Assembly (NCBI GenBank): GCA_963920525.1
Contig: OY986438.1
Location: 124,564,920-124,628,919, forward strand
DNA from: Dichetophora obliterata
Taxonomy: Eukaryota; Arthropoda; Insecta; Diptera; Sciomyzidae
Direction: 5' to 3'
DNA length: 64,000 nucleotides
Every line of letters begins with the position of its first letter. The stretch's first letter is position 1. Shown in pieces: positions 46,621 through 57,740 of this stretch. Made by a program: the position numbers and the translations under genes. The notes under the pieces are model-generated. The model did not search any database, had not been told where the DNA came from, and saw only the letters and a list, made by a program, of their open reading frames with translations.

Positions 46621-49399
46621 AAAAATTACCCAAAACAAAATTCCAGTTGTTAAAATGATAAAGATATTTGTTTATTGTTCTTTTTTCCCTAATGTGTTAC
46701 CAGTGATTTAACTTAAAACATAATGAATATTATTTCTGCTTGAATTATATTATTAACTATAATTGAGTTACAAAATTTTTTTTGTTTAAATGTTTTTTAT
46801 TATTGTTTTATATATTCTTACTTTTAACCGAGTTATAGGCGCTAAAAATAAAATTTTTTAAAAAAATAACTATACTTTATTTAAACTTTACTTAGTTATC
46901 TCTATTACGAAATAAAGGACATAATTTTATCCTTACGAAAACCATAATGGCAACCGTTTTAGCAAAAAACGTGCTCAACCATTTCAAAAATCTTGTCTTT
47001 AAACGTTGGTTTTGCCGCAAATAATACAAGTTGGTCAAAAGTTTATACACTGTTGTTATTGGCTAGGATATTCTTAAATTTAAAGTCCCAATCACCAACT
47101 ACTTTAAACACTTTTTAAAAGAGTTACAGATCAAAAAAGTTTTGAACTTTTTTAAAGTGTGTTTTGTTTTGCATTTTACCACTAGACGCACCCGGTTTTT
47201 TTTACAGATCTTATTTTTTAGTCTAGTTCTCTACGAAAATGCGCGGGGAGCGAAGAAAATAACACTTTTGCTTATTCCATATATTTCATGGGTGCTCTAA
47301 TATATATATTACTGCAGTTTTAGTGACTTATGCTCTTAATACAAGATTCTAGTAATCTTTAGCATAAGGATTTATTTCCTGTAATAAAAATCTAAAAAAA
47401 TAAAAAATAAACAAAATTAAAAGTCAAAACCTAGATCTTGAAGTCGTTTTTTTCTTATTCTTAGGTTATTATGTTTTAGAAAAAAGTCGTTTTATGAAAA
47501 ATTTATACAGTTTTCTAAAGGTTTCACTTAAGCTACTCGTGGCAGCCAAACACATCCTTTTTTTATATTTTACTACATATCTGCAAGTTAATTTGAATAA
47601 AATTAGCTTGCAAGAGGGTTAAATTCAATGGCTCAAAAAACACTTATAAATTATTAAAGTTTCTAGAGAGGCAACAATTCAGTTATTTAATCAATCCAGC
47701 TGACTGCACAGTAGTTTTAACTAGCTTTTCTAGAAGTTATACTGTTTTTTAGATTAACAAGAATTTTATTGATTGTTACCCCATAAATCTTGTTTAACGG
47801 CTTAATTCTTGTTAACGGTTTATTTTAGCATAACAACGATATTGTTTTCCTAGCAATTGATTTGATTAATTTGATGTAATTCGACATGAATTCAGTTAAA
47901 AGTTGAAGCAACTAAAATAAATATTTTTATGTAAAGGAGGACATTAAAAATTAATTGCCTTGATAAAACTTTTGCTGGATGACAGAAAATGACAGAACAG
48001 GGAAAGTTTGGATTTCTTAGCCAAAAAAGTAATAAAGTGCACTAGCTATGTAGAAAACAGTCATGAAAAATATTAAAGTTGAATGAGACGAAGAGGAAGA
48101 CATCAAATAGCAAGGCACAAAAGACATCATAAAATAAATATATATGCTACTTAGTGTCGTAGTTTTTTTACCAACATTTGTTGTGCGTTGGAATGAAGCA
48201 TATCAAGGAAGTCAACTGTAGTCAACAGTTCCGACAGAAGAAGAAGACGAACAAAACCAACGCAGTCAGGCAATAAATCGTGTCCATCTCATTTAATTTG
48301 AAATTAAAAATTTCCATATTATTTGCTTGAGGAGAACGCTACAAATGCGATATAGCAGAAAATGTAAAATAAAGTCAAATAAAATAATAAAATAAAAAAA
48401 ATAAAAAAAAAGAAAAATAAACAAAATGGCGCGCTTTCGTAGATAGTATGTATTTATGGTAACTGTAATTTTATTTGCTGACATTTCATTTTTGCAAATT
48501 ATTAATATGTTGAGATTTTGTTACGATCTGGCCCTGTGTTTTGTTCAAGTCAAGTAAAGTCACGCTGTGGTGGCTATTAGCAACATCTTAAACTGCCCTT
48601 AATTTTTTGAACTGACACTCTTTGCTTTTGCTGGAAATAATTCAATTTTTCTGTTTTGTTTTTGCCATTTAGTTTCATCATTTTCTTTAGTATTTTAGTT
48701 TTTAGAAATTAAAATGTTGAGCTGCAATTTATACAATTTAATAATTTGCTGTTTATTTTTTCTGTATTTTATTTTTGCTTTTCTTGCTGTATATTTGCCA
48801 TTAAATAGCGTGATATGAATTTCTTATAACTTGCTTGAGTGTGAGGATGTATTTGCAAGACTTTTGAAATGTCCTGCTTGGGGAGGCACTTTTCACTCTG
48901 ACAACTGTAGTTGGATTATAAAATTTATTATGCTTTTTGTAAATAAACCTTATGAAATTTCATGAAAAATAATTTAGTAGATTAAACATATAATCAAATA
49001 TTTTTTTATTTCTTTTGCAGATTTTTTTTGCATCTTGTATCAAGACGGTAAGATAACTTATTCTAATTTACTCACACCTATTCTAATTTACTAGCACAAA
49101 ATTACAGCAAATATTATTCATGAATTGTAAGAAACATTTTAAATGTAAAGAAAGCAAAGGTCTACATACTGGTTGGAATTTTTAATTTCAGCAAATCTCA
49201 TTGAAAAATCAAGACTTCTTAGGGATGATTATTTATTAAAAAAAATATAGCATAAAGTTTGATTCATAACAACCAAAACAACAAAAAACGCAAAATAATT
49301 TGCAAAACTAACGCGACTAGAGTCTGAATATTAAACCCGGACTAGATTTTGACTAATGTCTTTTGTTATGGGTATGAGAACATTCTTCTACTTTTACCG
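46621..49399. other. A+T-rich stretch, no supported gene
   Basis: No coding or RNA motif. An open frame at 48293-48484 (minus) is a Phe/Leu/Ile run from low-complexity DNA. Confidence 0.35.
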
Positions 49400-49402
49400 T
49401 TA

Positions 49403-50207
49403 AGCCTGGTTTTCACTAGGTCAGTTTTCAATCACAAATGTTGTCAATCTAATGGAAACGTATTGTCATTTACATTTGTTGTCATATATGACCACTGATT
49501 GTCATATCAAATCACAAGCAAGTGAGAACAGATAGAAATTTTCTTGTCAATTAAAATATCGTTGTATGACAAGAAAAATCGAAATGCCAACATGTTGGCA
49601 TTTTGTGTCAGTTGTTGCCTACAAAAAATGTTGTTTTAATTTTTTTTTGTTTCACTGCTGGCAAAGTTTTTTAAATATTGTTATTTTAATTGGTTTAAAA
49701 GGAAAAGTGCACTTAAATAAGGATTATCGCAGTGGCTGGTGTCGCTTCCAAGGGATTTGTTGCAGGACGCTTTGCCAGGAATTTGCCATTTGCGCGAATC
49801 TTGAAGACGTATCTTGCGATAGAACGTGGCCATGGTGTCTTTTGAGCCAACACCGGCCACTGTGATAATCTTTGTTTAAGTGCACTTTTGCTATTAATCT
49901 AATAAAATTAACAGTATTTTATAAATTTCACCAAAAAGAAACATTTTCTAACAATCTCAAATATAAAACATCAGCTGTTGTTGATGAAAAAAACATAACT
50001 TAACAAACCGATGGCATTTCACAAATAACATCGAAAGTGAAAACAGTATGGCAATCAATTGACGCATAAATTCAACGTCAGTCTTTGACATTCGATTTTA
50101 TGTCAGTTTTTAGGTTTCAATGAAAACGCATTTGACGTCATATGGTCAAAATGCCTACTGACATCAGTGATTGTTGTCATTGAAATTGACTTAGTGAAAA
50201 CCAGGCT
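49403..50207. mobile_element. 805-bp PIF/Harbinger-like MITE
   Basis: Ends AGCCTGGTTTTCACTAGGTC and, reverse-complemented, AGCCTGGTTTTCACTAAGTC, flanked by TTA at 49400-49402 and 50208-50210. A 3-bp TTA target fits PIF/Harbinger. The inner flanks repeat TTGTCAT/ATGACAA words. It holds a second, G+C-richer inverted repeat at 49703-49889. Confidence 0.75.
49703..49889. repeat. Nested 187-bp inverted repeat with G+C-rich core
   Basis: Arms AAAAGTGCACTTAAATAAGG plus ATTATCGCAGTGGCTGGTGT (49703 on) pair with the end at 49889 (about 36 of 42). The core, 49745-49845, is noticeably G+C-richer and open in one plus frame (GFVAGRFARNLPFARILKTY) and one minus frame. Composition suggests captured coding DNA, but I do not recognise the source. 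Confidence 0.6.
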
Positions 50208-50587
50208 TTAGACAAGTGTGTTAAAACCAATTGATGTATTGGGTGCAAAAAGGGCGTGTGAGCCTTTCCCCAGTGGGCATTTTAGCGAGTGCTCCACAAA
50301 CGAAGGCATGCTAGCACTGCTATTATTGGCGTCAATACATCTTCCATGATCACTGCATTGATGAGTACTATTGTAAGGCCTACCTTTTGAAGGTTCTATA
50401 TTTTTGTATGAAGAAAATTTATAAAAACATTAAAAAAAATTTTAAATACACAGAACAGTTTGTAAAAAAATTTAGATTTAAGAAAAACAAAAAAAAATTT
50501 TTTTCCGAGTTGGGTCTCTATCCCGGGCTCTCGAAAGCTTACTTTCATTTGTATTGATGCAAAATAAGCTGTTGATTCTTAACAACC

Positions 50588-50650
50588 ACGATAGACGAGT
50601 GGGTAAGATGTCGGACCGACTCATGCGAGGACCATGTTTCAATTCTGAAA
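50588..50650 (+). ncRNA. tRNA-like / SINE-head sequence
   Basis: GATAGACGAGTGGGTAAGAT resembles box A, and GTTTCAATTCT, ~45 bp downstream, resembles box B. No cloverleaf can be closed. Probably an old tRNA-derived SINE. Confidence 0.3.
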
Positions 50651-51478
50651 TTGTTAGTCGTTTTTTATTTCAAGTTAATATTTATGTTGCTTTTTCTTCT
50701 AACGTGACTTCTCGAAAGAGCGCTTCTGGGCAGGTCTCTTTTGAGCAAGGAGAACGGAAGGCCTGACAAATTTTCCCATTTCATACAAGCAATAAAATGG
50801 TGTTTGCAAGGAGTGTGGAAAGCTTTTTAAAACCTAATGCAGGCCTGGTACAAGGCCTTCGGACTCCTGCAATTGCCCACTGGGTCACGCCTTGACACCC
50901 TTTTTGCACCCAACTGTTTTTCGTATGTTATGGGCTGGTGACAAAAAGTCGATACTTTAGCAATTTTAACAGTTATTTGATAGTATTTACCAATTATTAG
51001 TTACTAGGAGTGCGGACTATATAAAAATTAGATGAGCTCGATTTCTATCGGACTCACAAATATATGAAATGTACCCCTCATAAAAAAAAATTATTTAATA
51101 GATAATTAATAGATTATTTAGTAGAGGTTCTGATGGATTTTTGGGGTTGTTGATATAAAATCAGAGCCAGAGAATGGAGGACCAGGGTCAGAAATCTCTT
51201 ACATTAAAAAGTCGACATTATTTTTATGAAGACTTCGACTTTATATAAATTATGTCATGTGTGCATGAAAAAGAAAACGGTTACATATACTCAAATGAAT
51301 GAAGTCAAGATATAGATGGATATTTGGTCAATAAAATGTAAAAGGGCCTCCCAATATAATGTAATTGTACTTGTGTGGATCTTTTTTTTAACAAAATTAT
51401 GTTTTAAAGATTTTCTTTAGGCAGTGAAACTGAAAAATATTTTTATTTGTGAAAATGTCATCGGACAATACATCACAC
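50651..51478. other. Intergenic stretch, no supported gene
   Basis: Nothing recognised beyond possible SINE body. Confidence 0.35.
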
Positions 51479-52720
51479 ATAGAGGCATTTGCATTCAAAA
51501 AGCGCTCATAAATTTATGACGAAGGAAAACTAACGCTGCATTGCTTACTTGATTTTTCAAAAGCATTTGACACTGTCAGTCATTCTCTACTCTGCCATAA
51601 GCTTAAATACCTTTACGGTTTTTGTCAAAATGCATAAATCTTCTTAATAGTTACCCTAAAGATAGAGTGCAAAGGGTAAAAGTTGGAAATCATTTTTTTC
51701 ACCCAGGACTCGGTTCTGGGTCCACTGCTATTTTCTATATTTGTTAATGACATTTTACTGCAATTACTCGTCAGTGCATGCTTATGCCGATGACGTTCAA
51801 GTTTATTTAGCGGGTAGGGAAAATTTAATGGAAGATTTAGTGTTCAAATTGAATGAAGACTTCAATTCTATTTGCCAATGGGCCAATAAAAACAAACTCC
51901 AGTTAATTCCTCAGAAGACTTTTATATTGCCGGTATCCAAAAACAAAATTCTTTTTGAGAATATTTCAAACTTATGTCTTAATGGCACTAGACTTCCTCT
52001 TTTTACCAATGTGAAAAGTTTAGGTTTCTGCATCAATTGTTATTTGACTTGTACTGACCATATTAATGCTGCAATCCGAAAAATATATTTCATCCTACGT
52101 AAGCTACGAGTGTCGGCTCAGCTTATACCAATTTCTACTAGACGTAAATTAATAATTCAACTTATTCTAGCTATGATCACTTACTCTGAAGTTCTATACT
52201 GCAAGCTGGATTCGAGTTCTCAAATCAAATTGCAAATTGCATTTAATCATGCAGAGCTTAAAAACAGTTTACTTGGCTGCGATATATTGAATTATCTAAA
52301 TGCTCGGAATTGCATATTTCTTCACAAACTCATAAAGAATAAGACGCCAACATATCTTTATGAAAAATTTGCAATTTGGCCAGTCGCAAAGAAGTCAAAT
52401 GCTTTTAGTACCTAATTTATAATTTCTGAGCTCAACACGATTATTTTTTATTAACGCCATCAGATTATGGAATTCATTACCAACCAATAATTAATCAACA
52501 GTCGGAGAGGCAAGCTTTAAACAGGCCATTTATAAACATAGCTCCTAATGAAAATCATCGTAGTCAAATCAAAAGTTTTAAACAATATGATTTTGTATCT
52601 TCGTTTGAATTTTTGTTGTATGATTACTAATATTTATAGTTTATGTATTCAATAAGTAAAATTTCTCCTACTTTGTACCTTAAAAGAACTTAGTTCTTAG
52701 TGTACTTATATACATAAATA

Positions 52721-52752
<32 letters not shown>
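51479..52752 (+). pseudogene. 5'-truncated Jockey/CR1-like non-LTR element with (TAA)n tail
   Basis: Plus strand: LTLHCLLDFSKAFDTVSHSL (palm motif A), SVLGPLLFSIFVNDI (motif B side), then HAYADDVQVYLAGRENL (catalytic box) and a 224-codon open run to 52415 with the thumb-like KIYFILRKLRVSAQLIP. Frame changes at ~51640 and ~51740, and motif B has lost its GxPQG. It ends in a poly(TAA) tract, 52719-52752, typical for some fly non-LTR elements. Endonuclease is missing. Dead copy. Confidence 0.8.
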
Positions 52753-52753
<1 letters not shown>

Positions 52754-53959
52754 TCTGTATAGGAGGTAGGCGTGGTTTTCATACAATTGGGTTAATTTTG
52801 TTTTCACAAAAATAGTTTCTTCTTTGTTAGCTACTAAAAATACGTCAATTAAAATAAAATACCTTTTCATATATTTTATATTTTATATAAATCAATTTAT
52901 CAAAATGTAAAGTTGAGAAGTAAAATTTTTGCTAGCTATTGTTTAATATCCATAAAATAATTAACCGTTAGTTTTTAATTTTGATGCATACACTTCGTCA
53001 CAGCAGCAGTTGAAAGTCATCGGTCGCAAACTTGCATTGTTAGTCAGTTAATTTGCGTGAATACTACTGTTAAATAAATAATTTTTTTGTTGGTAAGCAA
53101 ATTGTGAAAAAAGTTGTTGCTATGGAAGATTTAGCTGCAGGTATGTTCTTTTAAATAAACGTTTTTATGGATATTTTAGCTTTAATTAAATAGATATTGG
53201 ATTTATTGTAAATGTATTCAAATGGGCATTTTTTATTTTTTTTATTTGGACCTTTTGTTATATTATATCGTGTTATTCGGTAACATTTTTTACTTCAGCT
53301 TAACAAGAAAGATGTCAAAAAGCAAAAACCAAAATAAAATTGTATTCGAAACCACCCGCCCAGTCCCTAATGTGTGTCTAGTTTGTTAAAAATTAAACAA
53401 ATTTTTATCATAAAATATATTTTTTTGCTTGAAGGATCCTCTGTCTTGTGTATTGTAACTCGAAGACATCTGTATGATGTTATGAATCAGTGTGAAGACA
53501 GTAGCTATGAAGCTAGACTATATAAACTTCAGAGCTATTTGCTGAATAGAGCGTCTTGCACGGAAGAAAAACTTAAATTTTTTAAGCTTAAAACTGCAAT
53601 TTTAAGGTATTTAACTTAGCTGAACTTTAGTTTTATTGGTAGTTTGAACTTTAGATATGGTATATTTTAATTAAGACATCAATTTAAATTAAGATGGATA
53701 ATACCATGTTCTCACTATCGTAATTTACGGCTCATTCTTAATTTATGCATAAATCATGTCCAAATTAAGTAATTTTGCCGTGGAAAAACTGTCAATGAAA
53801 TTACTTCGAAATTAAGTAATTTATCATAAATTACCATTTAAATTAAGATGCCATCGGTGTCAGCACTAGCTTTTTCGATAAATAATCGAAGAAATCGCAT
53901 CACAAGCTGTCATTTGTGTAAATAACCAAAACTGACCAAAACTCAAAGTTCACAAAAAT

Positions 53960-54282
53960 ATGTTGTTCAGTCCGACATGCGGTAATATTTTAATGGTAGA
54001 GGAAGACACTACAGGTCATCGCTTTTCGTGCAACACATGTCCTTACATTTGCAACATCAATTAAAACATTTCAACATGTACCTTTCCACGGCTTAAGGTG
54101 AGTAGTGCTCCAAGTATTTGAGACGAATTATTAATAAGATTCCTGCAATGTTATAGGAAGTGGATCATGTTATGGGCGGTGAAGCTGCTTGGGAGAACGT
54201 AGATTCAACTCTTTATTTTATGCAGATGCAAACTCGCTCTGCTGATGAACCTATGACCACACTTTACAAATGTTGTAATCAC
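53960..54282 (+). pseudogene. POLR3K: RNA polymerase III subunit RPC10 (POLR3K) copy, degraded
   Basis: The intact protein is a ~108-residue Pol III subunit with two zinc ribbons; its C-terminal TFIIS-like hairpin stimulates RNA cleavage. Exon 1 (53960-54097) reads PTCGNIL, HRFSCNTCPY and TFPRLK. One residue is deleted near the start, the first ribbon Cys before PTC is Ser, and TAA at 54062-54064 interrupts it. A 59-bp intron (54098-54156, GTGAGT...TATAG) is retained in phase 0. Exon 2 gives EVDHVMGGEAAWENVDST and FMQMQTRSADEPMTTLYKCC with the RSADEP hairpin, but the CPTC pair of the second ribbon is deleted between them. The tail is replaced by fusion into YRDC. A TTTTTCGATAAATAATCGA (DRE-like) lies ~75 bp upstream. 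Not functional. Confidence 0.88.
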
Positions 54283-54862
54283 GCACAAAGTTGCTTACAA
54301 TCGGGCGAAGTTATAGCTCTACCAACCGACACTGTTTATGGTCTATCCTGCAATGCCAACAATGAAATCAAAGGACAAGACTGTCATAAACCAGTGGCAA
54401 TTTGTGTGAATAACTTGGCTGCTCTTCGTTGCTATGGTAAAGCTGAGCATATAAACGATGCGTTGTTGAAACTTTGCTGCCGGGATCCAGAACGATAGTT
54501 ATCGAACGTTCACATAACTTAAGCATTAGTTTCCTCAATCCCGGTACTAGAAAAATTGGTATTCGTATTCCCAAATTCCAATTCATTCGTCAGCTGTGCG
54601 ATGAGCATCCGTTAGCTCTGCTAGCGCAAATCGTTCAGCCGATTCAAGCAGTCTGAATGTTGAAGAATTTTCGACGTTGTGGCCTCAGCTAGGGGGTGTC
54701 TTTGATTCTGGCCAGATGGGACTAACCAAAGAGTGTCGTTCTGCATCAACGGTTATTGACTTGTCAAAACCGGAAAAATTAAAAGAGTACGTGCAGGATG
54801 TGCGATTAAAAAAACGCTCGAAGTTTTGCCTGAATTCGGTATTAGAAACCTTGAACTGCTAA
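54283..54862 (+). pseudogene. YRDC: Threonylcarbamoyl-AMP synthase (YRDC) copy, degraded
   Basis: YRDC makes threonylcarbamoyl-AMP from Thr, bicarbonate and ATP for the t6A37 modification of tRNAs. Readable blocks: SGEVIALPTDTVYGLSC with the nucleotide-binding PTDTVYGL, NNEIKG-DCHKPVAICVNNL, ERSHNLS, IGIRIPKFQFIRQLCDEHP, SLNVEEFSTLWPQLGGVFDS and CRSASTVIDLSKP. There is a deletion between NNEI and KGQD, a frameshift at ~54475 in the usual LPGPVT block, another in the LALTSANRSADS region (54610-54660), and a scrambled C-terminus before TAA at 54860-54862. The N-terminus is missing because the frame joins POLR3K directly. In Drosophila I recall POLR3K and YRDC as adjacent genes on one dicistronic transcript (CG33785/CG33786); that is memory, not shown here. 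Confidence 0.85.
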
Positions 54863-55942
54863 GAAGGTAAAAGCAGGTTACTTTTTGTTTTTTTTTCCAT
54901 CGTAAAACACTGATTCCCATAAATATTTCTGCTGTCATACAAACTACTCCCATTTCGTCCAACATAAATCATATTTATCTCGTTGGAAAGACAATAAGAT
55001 AACCAACATGTTACAGTATAGAATTTTGAAAATTAAAAAGCAACTATGGAACGTTTTATTTGTTTTTTTTTAATTTTAAGTACATAGCGGGTCAGTAAAT
55101 ATATAAAAATTAAAAATAGTGGAAACATCATTTTTTCCAGGTCGGACATGCTAAATAAAACAAAAACTGTTTAAATTTAATTTTAATGCCTTGCGATTGC
55201 ATATTTACTTTCTTTGCTTTACTTACTTTTGCCACAAAATAAGCAAATATATGAGTTGCCAATGAACTGTCAAAACAAATTATGAATAGCTAGTTTGAAC
55301 GCAGTTGATTTAAGTGAAGTAATTTATGGCAAATTAAGTAATTTATGCCGTAGTATGAACATAGTATAAGTCCACGACGGACTAATGATAGATTTTTAAC
55401 AAAAAATTAAGCTTGCTTCGGGGAGTTTTAGAGATACCAACCTTGGCTGGATGTGGCCGGCCGTTGATACCTTTGAAAGAGTTTAGCATGCAAAGCAAAA
55501 TAAGAAGAACGCATATCTTTCGTAAGAGTAATGAAACGGAGGAATTGGCGTTCACTACTGGAATCAAGTTACGTGAAACTGGAAAATCACAAGCTTCAAA
55601 AGTTCTTAAAGAAATCATCAAGTCTCCTGAGAGAGCAGGAAGACATAAAAAAGCATTGTCCTATAAGTTTCAACGTGAAACATTATCTACTCTTAAGGCT
55701 CTTTCTATTTTTATTGATGCAAATTTATCAAGTAAGCAGTATGATATAGTGAGAAGTAGTGAAAAAAACTTTTTCCTTGCTACAGTATTCTCCAAAAAGC
55801 AAAAAAGGTTGCTACCCCATAGCTGAGTCATATATTGCAACAGAAACTTTGGCTTAAGTAAACTTGCAGGACTTATTAACTTATTAAACCATACAGCTAA
55901 ACGCTTATAGCTATATTAAGATGATGTAAAAAAAGACTTTAA

Positions 55943-56468
55943 CCCATTAAAGACTGCTCATAGATTCCGCCGTACGATTTTTTCAAAATTTATCAGGAAG
56001 CTTATATAGGCCATAGAAGTTGCTTCGCAAAATTTCAGGTTTGTAACTGTCACCGTATTTGAGATCTGCATTGGGTATTTAAATACCCAATTGGCTAATC
56101 CGGGTTCTTGGTGTTAATAAAAATTAGCATATATGGCAACATTCTTTTGTCATAATGGACACCTGATAAATAGAGGATACTAGAGGCATACTGACCACGA
56201 ATTTTTCCCTCGATCTTTCCATTTTCTAATTTTCTGCATAGCTTTATATATGGATTTTGTCATTTTTGAAAATCACACATCTTTGATCTCGAAAAGGAAC
56301 ATTTAATTGTATGAATTTCGATTCATATTGTAAAGACAATAAATAGTTCTATTTTTCCGTAATGTTTAAAGAAAAAATTATTTTGATATCTCCTACCCCT
56401 TTCGAGATATAGCCTTTTTCGTAAACACTGTTTTATGGGTATTTAAATACCTATTATTCATTAATGGG
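55943..56468. mobile_element. 526-bp piggyBac-like MITE with TTAA duplications
   Basis: TTAA at 55939-55942 and 56469-56472. Ends CCCATTAAAGAC and, reverse-complemented, CCCATTAATGAA. Two subterminal palindromes: GGGTATTTAAATACCC (~56075) and GGGTATTTAAATACCT (~56437). It interrupts the RAG1-like ORF; removing it rejoins DDVKKDF with NENECNSLELIS. No coding. Confidence 0.85.
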
Positions 56469-56960
56469 TTAAATGAAAACGAGTGTAATTCTTTAGAACT
56501 CATTTCAAAATGGGGATGTGATGGTTCGCAACAAACCCAATACAAAAAAAGTTTGAAAATTACTCTGATTCAGATGAAAATATCTTCCAAACGTCATTTG
56601 TTCCTTTGCGTTTAACTAACTTAATTATTTGGCAAAATCCAACGCCATCCTCACCAAGACATTGCCTTCCAATAAAATTGTGTTTTGTAAAAGAAACCGT
56701 AGGTACTACGCAAAATAAAATTGCTTATGTGGAATCCAAGATAAATAATTTAAGCAAAACTATCATAGAATGCGAGAGAACATTGGTTGATGGCAAAGTT
56801 TGCAACGCAGAAACTAACACAATATCTAAAATGAATTGTTATATATGTGGAGCAACTTCAAAAGTTTTCAATGATCTTTCTAAAAAAAAAATAAGTTGAT
56901 AAAGATGCTTTAAAATTTTGATTGTCAATTTTGCATACTAGGATACGATTTTTGATACGA

Positions 56961-57004
56961 ATGGTATCTTGTAGGCATTCTTCATCTTGCTTACAAGATA
57001 CCAT
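56961..57004. repeat. Perfect 13-bp-arm hairpin inside the RAG1-like ORF
   Basis: ATGGTATCTTGTA (56961-56973) and TACAAGATACCAT (56992-57004), 18-nt loop. It coincides with a break in the transposase reading, so it may mark a small rearrangement. Confidence 0.75.
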
Positions 57005-57740
57005 TAAAGAAATAGAAGCTAAGAAAACTTTCAGAAAAAATTGTATTGAAAGAAAAAAAAAAACAGAAATACAAGAAAAGTTCAAGTCAAAAATCGGACT
57101 TAATGTTGATATACCCAAAGCTGGTTTTGGTAACACCAATCATGACAATACAAGCCGCAAATTTTTTAACAATCCAGAACTAGATTTGATTAAAAGTCAT
57201 ATTAGAAGTACTTTCTAGTGGATTTCAAATAAATATCCCAAAGTTTGAAGCATTTGCTTTCTAAGTTGTATATTGCGCTCTATCCCAGGCATCCCATGAC
57301 TCCGACGATGCACAAAATTCTGATTCATGGATCAGAAGATATTCGAAATGCTCTGTTACCAATTGGGCATCTATCCGAAGAAGCTGCAGAAGCAAGGAAC
57401 AAGCATTTCAGGTTGTACCGGCTAAATTTTTCGAGGAAGTTTTCCAGGACGAACTGCAACATTGATGTTCTTAATAGGTTCAAAAAATATTTTAAGCAGT
57501 AGAAAATAATAAATAATTGTAATTTTTTTACTATTTTCAGATTACTATTAACTTCGGATCCTCTTAAAACTAGTTAAGACCCTTGCATGTTAAAAAATCG
57601 AAACAATTTACCAAAGAATCGTTTGCAATGTTGACTTCCGGGATTCCATGTTCATCTTCCCTTCAAAATTTAGACGGAACTACAATATCCTCTGAAAGTG
57701 AAAATGAAGAAACTGATGAAGAAAAGGATGAAGAATTATA

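Larger units (their letters stand above)
53702..55366. mobile_element. TIR element carrying captured POLR3K and YRDC gene copies
   Basis: Ends TACCATGTTCTCACTA and, reverse-complemented, TACTATGTTCATACTA, flanked by TAA at 53699-53701 and 55367-55369. Both arms (53702-53860 and ~55200-55366) share AATTAAGTAATTTAT and ATAAATTAC words and fold on each other. A third related arm lies at 62493-62640. Between the arms lie two host-gene copies in their probable native order. TIRs plus a 3-bp TAA target fit PIF/Harbinger-like MITEs. It sits in an intron of the RAG1-like gene. Capture from genomic DNA is indicated by the retained intron. Confidence 0.68.
53122..57740 (+). pseudogene. RAG1/Transib-type transposase gene, with introns, interrupted by two insertions
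   Basis: Exon 1 (ATG 53122, MEDLAAG) and exon 2 (53435-53606, with VTRRHLYDVMNQCEDSSYEA) are joined over a 294-bp intron in phase. A donor (AAG|GTATTT) follows. The next exon starts near 55433 (EIPTLAGCGRPLIPL) and runs to ~55940. The frame resumes at 56470 with KWGCDGSQQTQYKK, WQNPTPSSPRHCLPIKLCF and CYICGAT (56837-56857), then IPKAGFGNTNHDNT, MHKILIHGSEDIRNALLPIG, HLSEEAAEARNKHFRLYR, and after a 62-bp intron LLLTSDPL. CxxC, HxxxxH and the following E-rich RNK block match RAG1 C727/C730, H937/H942 and the E962 region, so I infer a Transib/RAG1-like DDE recombinase. Several frameshifts; no CACWATG-type ends found. Confidence 0.6.
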
